Shown one piece after another: positions 8,537 to 16,219 of a DNA stretch of 18,304 nt. Under the pieces are notes generated by a model that was not told where the DNA came from, ran no database searches, and saw only the letters and a list, made by a program, of their open reading frames with translations. The stretch is taken from NCBI GenBank assembly GCA_902388545.1, contig CABMPS010000014.1, forward strand, positions 1-18,304, given 5' to 3'. Numbering within the stretch: the stretch's first letter is position 1; every line of letters begins with the position of its first letter. This stretch comes from an uncultured Collinsella sp. GTDB taxonomy: Bacteria; Actinomycetota; Coriobacteriia; Coriobacteriales; Coriobacteriaceae. A program made the translations under genes and the position numbers.

Positions 8537-11500
8537 CTATTTAAGAATGATACTGGTCGCGTATTCTCGCCGAGGGTCTCCAAAGAAGTCGCTCGGTGAC
8601 ATTTCAACTGCAACCTCTCTCTTATTGCTCAGCTGCCTCACCACGCTTAATGGAAGAGTAACCTCCGCAGAGCCCTTTTCCGCAAAGGCCGTAGCAATCG
8701 GCTTTTCGTCTCTTTCCTTATACTTGGAACGCCTAAAGAACCTGAAATGAATGTCGCACAAGGGCTTGCCTTCAAACCGAAGAACATATCCAAGGGATTC
8801 TCCCGGCGATAGCTTCCAGCCGTTAATACCGAGCCCCTCGGCACAATCAAGCATTTGAACATCGGTCCAAGCTGGAATCAGTTCTCCAGTTGATACGTCA
8901 TCGCCATAGCACAGGGACAGCCTCAGAGGAAGACGGCTGGATGCCCTATAGTCAGTCTGTTGAAAGAGGCTTGCATGTCTAAATAGATTGAATCCGTATT
9001 CGCCAGGCTGTTTGAGGTTCTTGAAGAATAGGGGTTTTGAACCGAGCATCACCAGCGCAGCCCTGTTGTACCTCCAACCATAGGAGATAATCTTAAAGTT
9101 TGCCGCACTGGGGCCGAGTTCCAACGCATCTGCCAAACAGATTGGACGCTCCTTGGATAGATTTGCAAGTCTTTCTGGTATGTCAACGCCTATTGCAGCA
9201 AGAGCAAGTTTGGCATCGGTTTCTTTGCCGCTCTCCCTCGAACGAATACGGAGATGCAAGAACTCATCCTTCAGGAGGGCCTTCGCTTCATACCGCTCCC
9301 AAGCATTGAGGGAATTAAGCCTGTCGCATTCGCCTTCCGCATCGGCTTCTTCATAAATACGCACAACATCAATGGGAAGACACGCCTGGAAGCCATATTC
9401 GGCTACAGCACGCCCGTGATCAATGCTGATGGACAGAGGCCTAAATTCTTGTATGGGCACCACTGCGAATCGGTAGCGGAAAACAACCTTACCACCGGCA
9501 GATTTCTGCCTCGCCTCCAGGACGCACTCTTCGATATGCCAACTGAATTGACTCGTTTTTGAGGGATTGAATTCTATTCTTGCAATACCTGAATTTTCAG
9601 TATCGTCCTCATATATGGCGCAACGAGGCATCGACACCAGCTCGCCATCGCAGCAGCACATGATGTCCAAGTCTTTTAGGGCGCTCGCGCCATCAAGCGC
9701 TTCAATGCTCACAGAGGGCAGGCCGTCGCTGGTATTGAGTTCGTTCGGAACGCACCCATACAAGTCAACGCCGTCGCTCGTTTCTCCGATAATGCGATGC
9801 TTATCAACCTTTGCGACATAACGTTCTTGCCAAACGGCAACTTCCTCGCCCGTAAGCTCGTCAACAACCGAACCTGCCGAACCGGGCTCAACGTCGTAGA
9901 TAAAAATCTGGTTATCGTTCCAATCGCCAGAAGCCTCATACTCCGAAACGGCTTTCATGCCTTGCCCGGGAACAATCTTGTATCCGTCTTTAACAATGTA
10001 TGCGATACGACGCTTTTTCGTTAACCGCTCGTTCTTGCCACGCAAGCGGTAGAAGCCCTTAGCGTCCTTTATAAATTCAAAACAACCGGGCTTGTTCCTA
10101 CTGAACGACTGGCTCAAAGAACTAAGCTCGATGTAGTCACCCGCTCGCTCATCTTTCTGCATGAGCTTCAATTCCACGTCGTAACGAGCCCGAGGGTTAA
10201 CGGCAATACCGACGGCATTCAAAATGCATTTTCCGACACTCATATCGAATTCAGAGCTTGCCTTTAGCTCGCCGTCAACATAATAGTCAATCTTGTCACC
10301 AGCAAAATGCAGCGGGAACTGTTGGCGCGGCCAGCGCATGGTCACAACACCCTCAGATAAATCCAGCTGCAAACTGGCAATCGGAAGATAGATCAATCGG
10401 TGGGTGCCACTTCTCCGCTCTTGCGTCTCAGCAGCAGCCCTTCCTCCGGTCGCCAAGGGCGGCACACGCTCTTGGTTGTCACGAAGGGCCTGCATTGCGG
10501 CTTCAGGCAGACCGAAACTAGATAGCATCGTGTAGCGGCTTCCAGCCCTATTCGAGTCAACAATTTGCGCCGCCACGCGCATGGACGCCTCAAATAATGG
10601 AGCAATGGTTGAATCGGGCGCTTTCTCAAGAATGTTAAGGACTGCCTTTTCGGGAGCATACCGACTCTCAGGGTTCTTTAGCTCCCTAAGAACGGAGCGC
10701 CCGTCCATCTCTCCGCCAAAACCTAGACTGCCTTTAGAAACTTCTTTCGCAAGCGGAAGTAATTTCTCCCACAGGTTTGACCAAGAATCTTCCGATAAGC
10801 CTCCGTGGAGAAGAGCAGTGTAGTAGTAGTGATTAACTTCCTCATCGCGACCATACAAAGGCATTCCACGCTCTTCAACATGTTTTATAAAAATGTGCTT
10901 TACTATCCCCTGCACACTACCGTCACGAATGCCAAGACTGGCAAAAAAGTTGCCCCACAGGTTATGGCCATTGAATACCCTGCGCGCTTTGTCGGCAACA
11001 TAGACCATAAAAGCGTTCGGCAAACACCTATCAATCAGCATCAGAACAATGCGAGGTTTTGTCGGGTAACGCTTTATGAGTTCTTCAAAAGCAGTGCTGA
11101 GCCCATCAAGGTCTACCGAGAATTCCTCAAACGCTTGATAAACCATGACGTTTTCAGACCTTGAGCCAAGGTCGTCAAAGGCACCCCGAGCTCTTTCTTC
11201 AAATTCCTCCAATTTTGCCGAAAACAGCCCATGGGAGCGCGTGAGCGGAAAATGGCTCAAGTCGTATTCATATTGCTCTATCGAAGACGCTGTCTCGATA
11301 TTTGACTCGTGAGGAGGTCGGCTTTTCGGCGAGGCTTTCACGTTCGTCGGATTCTCGACCATCTTGGGCTGAAGCATGGATGCCGCGAAGGCTTCAGGAA
11401 CTGCGCGGTATTTCTTTCGCATCTTAATGATTGAATCGGCATATCTGCCATCAAAACGAGCGTCTATCTCTTGATCGGTAAGAGACAAAAGATCGGGCAA

Positions 11501-11608
11501 GTAGCAGAAACCAGCATTCTGGATTAAACGCCTTAGCCCCACATCATCAAAACTAAGCTCCGAGATGGGCGCTTTCTTCAGCCTCTCCAAGTAGTTCGCT
11601 TCGCTCAT
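8537..11608 (-). CDS. Large protein of unknown function, DruH-like partner of the giant helicase
   Basis: About 1023 residues. Two ATGs lie six bases apart (11614 and 11608). The second is chosen because AGGGG sits six bases before it, whereas it abuts the first. No enzyme motif is recognised. Residues about 10-60 resemble an RNA polymerase alpha-CTD/helix-hairpin-helix unit (ISELSFDDVGLRRLIQNAGF, then LPDLLSLTDQEID), suggesting nucleic-acid contact. Residues about 110-330 are helical, with aromatic-rich segments such as NVMVYQAFEEF and NHYYYTALLHGGL. The remaining 600-plus residues look mostly beta-strand. There is no signal peptide or membrane segment, so it is probably cytoplasmic. It is the first gene of the operon, 12 bases ahead of the DruE-like helicase. 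Druantia type III consists of DruH (a large protein of unknown domain) plus DruE, so DruH is the best match on size and position. This was not verified by alignment. Confidence 0.6.
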   Translation of the reverse strand: MSEANYLERLKKAPISELSFDDVGLRRLIQNAGFCYLPDLLSLTDQEIDARFDGRYADSIIKMRKKYRAVPEAFAASMLQPKMVENPTNVKASPKSRPPHESNIETASSIEQYEYDLSHFPLTRSHGLFSAKLEEFEERARGAFDDLGSRSENVMVYQAFEEFSVDLDGLSTAFEELIKRYPTKPRIVLMLIDRCLPNAFMVYVADKARRVFNGHNLWGNFFASLGIRDGSVQGIVKHIFIKHVEERGMPLYGRDEEVNHYYYTALLHGGLSEDSWSNLWEKLLPLAKEVSKGSLGFGGEMDGRSVLRELKNPESRYAPEKAVLNILEKAPDSTIAPLFEASMRVAAQIVDSNRAGSRYTMLSSFGLPEAAMQALRDNQERVPPLATGGRAAAETQERRSGTHRLIYLPIASLQLDLSEGVVTMRWPRQQFPLHFAGDKIDYYVDGELKASSEFDMSVGKCILNAVGIAVNPRARYDVELKLMQKDERAGDYIELSSLSQSFSRNKPGCFEFIKDAKGFYRLRGKNERLTKKRRIAYIVKDGYKIVPGQGMKAVSEYEASGDWNDNQIFIYDVEPGSAGSVVDELTGEEVAVWQERYVAKVDKHRIIGETSDGVDLYGCVPNELNTSDGLPSVSIEALDGASALKDLDIMCCCDGELVSMPRCAIYEDDTENSGIARIEFNPSKTSQFSWHIEECVLEARQKSAGGKVVFRYRFAVVPIQEFRPLSISIDHGRAVAEYGFQACLPIDVVRIYEEADAEGECDRLNSLNAWERYEAKALLKDEFLHLRIRSRESGKETDAKLALAAIGVDIPERLANLSKERPICLADALELGPSAANFKIISYGWRYNRAALVMLGSKPLFFKNLKQPGEYGFNLFRHASLFQQTDYRASSRLPLRLSLCYGDDVSTGELIPAWTDVQMLDCAEGLGINGWKLSPGESLGYVLRFEGKPLCDIHFRFFRRSKYKERDEKPIATAFAEKGSAEVTLPLSVVRQLSNKREVAVEMSPSDFFGDPRREYATSIILK

Positions 11609-11661
11609 CAGCATCCCCTATGCCGTAATTGCATTCGATGCCGCCATTTCTGACCTTTTAT

Positions 11662-11696
11662 TGACACCGGTCTGACACGACGTGCTTTTAATCATA
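11662..11696 (-). promoter_or_regulatory. Possible operon promoter (-10) and 11-bp-spaced direct repeat
   Basis: On the minus strand TATGAT (11696-11691) matches five of six bases of the -10 consensus and lies about 83 bases before the DruH-like start; no good -35 accompanies it. Just downstream, TGACAC occurs twice on the + strand (11662-11667 and 11673-11678). The repeat is spaced 11 bases, one helical turn, which fits an operator that could repress the operon. Speculative. Confidence 0.25.
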
Positions 11697-11977
11697 CCGT
11701 GAGGGACTTGCGCAACTCGAAGAACAAAGATGTCCAATGGAACCGTTTCTGCAGACGGTCACTATCACCCGGCGAACAGTTCCCTAAAAGGTCGACCATG
11801 GTTCAAGCACGCTTGATTGCGCAACAAAACTACCGCCAAAATGATTCAATTGTGAACATAGATGCACGGATCAGCCGGCTGGGGGTCCAAGTTTTTCCTA
11901 CCGCCCATCGCTTTGCCCCAATCCTGCAAGGCGCCCGCACGCTATCATCGATATAGATTGAATGGGCAAGCAATACA

Positions 11978-11985
11978 GGGGGGGG
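11978..11985 (+). repeat. G8 homopolymer overlapping a ribosome binding site
   Basis: Eight consecutive G lie six bases before the ATG at 11992 and form its only Shine-Dalgarno-like sequence. They also lie inside a longer in-frame alternative starting at ATG 11962. Length change here would alter spacing, or the frame of the longer version. Confidence 0.6.
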
Positions 11986-11991
11986 CTCTGC

Positions 11992-12174
11992 ATGCCAATT
12001 GAAAAAGTTCCATTCTTGCAAAACACTTCAGGCTCGGTAATTGACAACCGCCACGAAGCTTATATGGCTGCCCAGCAATCCATCGCCCGCGGCTACGATG
12101 ACCTCGTAAACGGCCGCGTGCGCCCTTGGAAACAGGCAAAGGCAGAGGCAGATCGGATGCGAGCCATCAGGTAA
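11992..12174 (+). CDS. Small protein with antitoxin-like C-terminal tail (orphan or remnant)
   Basis: A 60-residue product starting at ATG 11992, preceded by a G8 run that can act as ribosome binding site. An in-frame ATG at 11962 would add ten residues but lacks a site. The C-terminal half (GYDDLVNGRVRPWKQAKAEA, about residues 34-53) resembles the toxin-contacting tail of Phd/YefM- or RelB-type antitoxins. The N-terminal half is too short for a full DNA-binding domain. No toxin gene is adjacent; the next gene is serC, 136 bases away. It may be a solitary antitoxin remnant at the island edge or an unrelated small protein. Whether it is expressed is unknown. Confidence 0.45.
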   Translation: MPIEKVPFLQNTSGSVIDNRHEAYMAAQQSIARGYDDLVNGRVRPWKQAKAEADRMRAIR

Positions 12175-12265
12175 GGTCACCCCTCCCCCATGTAACAACC
12201 CTGTAAATCATAGCGACGCACTCGGGTTTTACTGTGATGCGGTCGCGCCTGGCGCTCCACTGTGC

Positions 12266-12301
12266 TAAAGTATCCCGAACGTTCAAACGACTACGAGGGG
12301 G
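12266..12301 (+). promoter_or_regulatory. serC -10 element and ribosome binding site
   Basis: TAAAGT at 12266-12271, preceded by TG with a two-base gap, is the best -10 candidate upstream of serC; a clear -35 is not seen. AGGGGG at 12296-12301 lies nine bases before the ATG at 12311 and supports that start. Confidence 0.4.
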
Positions 12302-12310
12302 AACCAGAAG

Positions 12311-13434
<1,124 letters not shown>

Positions 13435-13435
<1 letters not shown>

Positions 13436-13451
13436 CCCGCAACGAGCGGGC
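13435..13451 (+). other. Small hairpin in the serC-serA gap
   Basis: GCCCGC-AACGA-GCGGGC forms a perfect 6-bp stem starting at the last base of the serC stop codon. No T tract follows, so it is more likely an mRNA stability or attenuation element than a terminator. Confidence 0.35.
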
Positions 13452-13473
13452 CGACCAGCCACTTCAAACCACT

Positions 13474-13498
13474 TGTTATAAACAAATCCGCTAAGGAG
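13474..13498 (+). promoter_or_regulatory. Possible internal serA promoter (extended -10) and ribosome binding site
   Basis: TGTTATAAA (13474-13482) matches an extended -10 element. It would place transcription start about 15 bases before the serA ATG. AAGGAG (13493-13498) lies six bases before the ATG at 13505 and is a strong ribosome binding site. The promoter lacks a -35 match and is tentative. Confidence 0.4.
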
Positions 13499-13504
13499 TT
13501 TTTC

Positions 13505-14668
13505 ATGCGCAAGATTAAAACCATCGACGACATTACCAAGGACGGCAAAGTCGAATTTGGCGAGGGCTACGAGTTTGTGGGCACCGCCGAGGAGGCCGAC
13601 GCTATTCTGATGCGCTCCACCGACCTGCACGGCTACGAGCTGCCCGAGGGCATCCGCGCCATCGCCCGCTGCGGCGCCGGCGTCAACAACATCCCCGTCG
13701 AGGAGTACGCCAAGAAGGGCGTCGTCGTCTTTAACTCCCCCGGTGCCAACAGCAACGCCGTCAAGGAGCTCGTCCTGGGCATGCTGGTGCTTTCGAGCCG
13801 CGGCGTCGTGCAGTCGATGAACTGGGTGCGCAACAACGCCGACGACCCCGAGATCCAGGTCGATGCCGAGAAGGCCAAGAAGGCCTTTGTGGGCCGCGAG
13901 CTCAAGGGCAAGCGCATCGGTGTCATCGGTCTGGGCAACGTGGGCTCCAAGGTCGCCAACGCCTGTGTCGATCTGGGCATGGACGTCTACGGCTACGACC
14001 CGTTCATTTCCGTCGAGCACGCATGGGTGCTGAGTCGCGAGGTGCAGCGCGTGGGCACGCTCGAGGACCTCTGCCGCGGCTGCGACTACCTCACCGTGCA
14101 CGTGCCCAGCAAGGCCGATACCATCGGCATGATCAGCACCGAGCAGATCGACCTGCTGGCCCCGGACGCCGTGCTCATCAACTACGCGCGCGAAACCATC
14201 ATTGACGAGGACGCCGTCGACGCTGCCCTGCGCGAGGGCAAGCTCAGCTGGTTTAGCTGCGACTTTGCCACGCCCAAGACCGTCAAGATGCCCAACACGT
14301 TTATCACCACGCATTCGGGCGCCGGCACCGGCGAGGCCGAGGCCAACTGCGCCGACATGGCCATCAGCGAGCTCAAGGATTACCTGGAAAACGGCAACAT
14401 CGCGCACAGCGTCAACTACCCCGCCTGCAGCATGGGCAAGGCGCGCGCCGCAAGCCGCATTGCCTGCCTGCATGCCAACGTGCCCAACATGATCGGCCAG
14501 ATCACGGCCATTCTCGCCAAGGACAACGCCAACGTGCAGCGCATGACCAACGAGTCCGCTGGCGAGAACGCCTACACCATGTTCGACACCGATGAGCACC
14601 TGGACGGCAGCACGATCGAGGCACTCAAGCATATTCCGTCGATGTATCGTGTGCGCGTGATTAAATAG
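13505..14668 (+). CDS. serA: 3-phosphoglycerate dehydrogenase, short form with ACT-like tail
   Basis: SerA oxidises 3-phosphoglycerate with NAD to 3-phosphohydroxypyruvate, committing carbon to serine. The 387 residues are a D-2-hydroxyacid dehydrogenase: RCGAGVNNIPVEE (55-67), Rossmann GLGNVG (142-147) with D165 to bind the NAD ribose, LINYARE (R229, substrate/catalytic arginine) and TTHSGAGTGEAEANC with catalytic H270. Residues about 318-387 (IACLHANVPNMIGQITAILA) form an ACT-like domain that in relatives senses serine. The middle ASB domain of long enzymes is absent. The acidic residue normally between R229 and H270 is not visible: the segment reads DFATPKTVKMPN where relatives have Glu/Asp. 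This weakens confidence in the catalytic mechanism, not in family membership. It forms an operon with serC and ends before a strong terminator. Confidence 0.92.
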   Translation: MRKIKTIDDITKDGKVEFGEGYEFVGTAEEADAILMRSTDLHGYELPEGIRAIARCGAGVNNIPVEEYAKKGVVVFNSPGANSNAVKELVLGMLVLSSRGVVQSMNWVRNNADDPEIQVDAEKAKKAFVGRELKGKRIGVIGLGNVGSKVANACVDLGMDVYGYDPFISVEHAWVLSREVQRVGTLEDLCRGCDYLTVHVPSKADTIGMISTEQIDLLAPDAVLINYARETIIDEDAVDAALREGKLSWFSCDFATPKTVKMPNTFITTHSGAGTGEAEANCADMAISELKDYLENGNIAHSVNYPACSMGKARAASRIACLHANVPNMIGQITAILAKDNANVQRMTNESAGENAYTMFDTDEHLDGSTIEALKHIPSMYRVRVIK

Positions 14669-14708
14669 CGCCGGCGCCAATCCTGCCAGACAGACCACGA
14701 AGCCCATT

Positions 14709-14746
14709 CGGCCCCCGTTTTCACGAAACGGGGGCCGATTTTGTTG
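14709..14746 (+). terminator. Intrinsic terminator of serC-serA
   Basis: A perfect 12-bp stem CGGCCCCCGTTT/AAACGGGGGCCG with loop TCACG is followed by ATTTTGTTG. It lies 41 bases after the serA stop. It also stands between serA and the convergent gene ending at 14815, but on the minus strand it has no T tract. Confidence 0.9.
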
Positions 14747-14814
14747 CTCCGGACGACTTTAAAATGATACCCATAACAAGTTTTTTCAGATAATCGATAG
14801 TGAGGCTCAAGTCG

Positions 14815-16065
14815 CTAAGCACACCCGCTTTGATAAACAGCTTTATCAGGGACTTTAGTAGGTAAAAATCGATCTCTATGTGCCGAATGTAAGTTGACTG
14901 TCCATTTTCCGAAACAACTTATTCTAGATAGCATTTTTAAGGCCCCTCCGAGGCGAAATATAAGTCTTTTTGTGACCAAAACTCTAGTCCGCGCGACCGT
15001 TTTCCACCCGCGCGGCTGCTTGGGCTGCTTTTGGATAAAAATCTCCTCACGAAGCCGCCGTTCGAGCTCCTGCTGTCGCGGCGTCTTGTCTTTCAGCGGC
15101 ACATCGAGATAGGACATGATGAGCTCCATCACCACGCGGAAGGCATCGGAGTCGGCCAGCTGACCATAGGTCATCAGAATGACGGGATATCCCATCGCTT
15201 GCAGCGCCGTCGTTCGATCGGAGTCCGAAATCTTGGATTCAATGGATCCGTGAATGGCTTTACCCTGGCATTCAACCAGACACTCTCGGCTGCCGTCCTT
15301 ATTTGCCAGCAGGATATCGGCATAGCGCCTATCAAGCCCCGAAATCAGGCGGGCGCTGCGCGTCATACGAATCTCAACGTTATTGGTAAGGCTCAGCCCT
15401 TCGCCGCCGCGCAACCTCGTAAGGCCAAACAGCATCGAAGCCTGGACCTCGAGCGGCGATGCTGCCACCCCCGTAATGCATTTCGCGGCTCGTATGAACG
15501 ATTTAGCGCCGCGGAGCCCCCGGACCTTATCGACGAACTCTGTAAGCTCAGAGAGCTCGATCAAGGGAGGTCGTTTCCACAAGTCCGTTGGATTCCCCGA
15601 GACATCCTTTACGTTTTCCCAGCCCGACCGTGCGTCACTCCATCGGCTCCCATATGCCTGCTCAAGTGCCGACTTTACCTGAGGCGCAATCTTGCACACG
15701 GCAAAGGTGCCGCACATCTCATACATGCACATGATTAGACGCTCGTTTGAGACCGAGGAAGCCAGGGTCAGCAGGGTAAAGAGCGGGGACGCGACATCGA
15801 GGCCAAACTCCGTCTGCCGCACGGAATCAAACGGCCTCTCCCCGTTCCAAACATGCCTGACAATGCGATCGCCCTTGCGCCCGCAGACGCCCTGCGCCAA
15901 CACGTGTAACGGGGTGCCCAGGAAATGCTTGACGAGCGGATGCTCACATAGGTGCTCCCTGCGCGGATCGTCCGCAGAATCGGGCAGGTCCGGCATTATT
16001 GCCAAGACCTGTGGGGGTATCCGGTGATACCGAAAGGCAGATATGTCGCACAGCATGTCGTCCAT
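14815..16065 (-). CDS. AbiEi-like / DUF559-like (Vsr-fold) protein of unknown function
   Basis: About 416 residues from ATG 16065. The frame stays open further upstream to 16320, but that would overlap the divergent peptidase, and homologous-looking sequence starts at DISAFRYHRIPPQVL (7-21). Residues about 50-125 resemble the C-terminal part of AbiEi-type proteins (GLDVASPLFTLLTLAS). Residues about 200-320 resemble DUF559/Vsr-like nucleases: ASPLEVQASML, GGEGL, RRYADILLA (D250), CLVECQGKAIHGS (E265), then DSDRTTALQAMGYPVILMT (282-300). That acidic pattern could form a nuclease site, but activity is not established. The last 70 residues are basic and look like an added tail. No toxin partner is adjacent. 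Such genes recur as singletons in Coriobacteriia. There is no clear ribosome binding site, so the start is uncertain. Confidence 0.65.
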   Translation of the reverse strand: MDDMLCDISAFRYHRIPPQVLAIMPDLPDSADDPRREHLCEHPLVKHFLGTPLHVLAQGVCGRKGDRIVRHVWNGERPFDSVRQTEFGLDVASPLFTLLTLASSVSNERLIMCMYEMCGTFAVCKIAPQVKSALEQAYGSRWSDARSGWENVKDVSGNPTDLWKRPPLIELSELTEFVDKVRGLRGAKSFIRAAKCITGVAASPLEVQASMLFGLTRLRGGEGLSLTNNVEIRMTRSARLISGLDRRYADILLANKDGSRECLVECQGKAIHGSIESKISDSDRTTALQAMGYPVILMTYGQLADSDAFRVVMELIMSYLDVPLKDKTPRQQELERRLREEIFIQKQPKQPRGWKTVARTRVLVTKRLIFRLGGALKMLSRISCFGKWTVNLHSAHRDRFLPTKVPDKAVYQSGCA

Positions 16066-16179
16066 GAAGGGTACGTACCCACCGCGTCGTTTGTAAACCC
16101 GCCTGGACGGCAAACGCGCTGGCTCGGCCTGCGAACGGTAAATACCGCTGCGCGCACGCCGCGGATCTCTCAAGAGGCT

Positions 16180-16185
16180 TACAAT
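16180..16185 (+). promoter_or_regulatory. Candidate -10 for the peptidase-DUF1015 operon
   Basis: TACAAT matches five of six -10 consensus bases and lies 34 bases before the chosen ATG at 16220, in the 154-base divergent gap. No clear -35 is seen. If real, it rules out the earlier in-frame ATG at 16190, which would sit at about the transcription start. Confidence 0.4.
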
Positions 16186-16219
16186 CGGTTTGGAAAGCAG
16201 ACTGATTGTGAGGTTGCAT

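Larger units (their letters stand above)
11609..11991. other. Island-core junction, no convincing gene
   Basis: This 383-base stretch lies between the start of the defence-like operon and the small ORF before serC. An 85-codon frame (11699-11956, +, GTG start) is open here. It has no recognisable domain and no good ribosome binding site, so it is not called. No tRNA, attachment repeat or integrase was recognised. The stretch contains the likely operon promoter region and paired TGACAC repeats, listed separately. Confidence 0.5.

Noticed and set aside
11785..11815. GGTTCAAGC reminiscent of a tRNA T-loop at a possible insertion site
   Set aside because: No matching acceptor, anticodon or D-arm could be found around it.
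11699..11956. An 85-codon + strand frame in the island-core junction
   Set aside because: GTG start without a proper ribosome binding site, no domain and atypical composition; it may be a scar of older sequence but cannot be supported as a gene.
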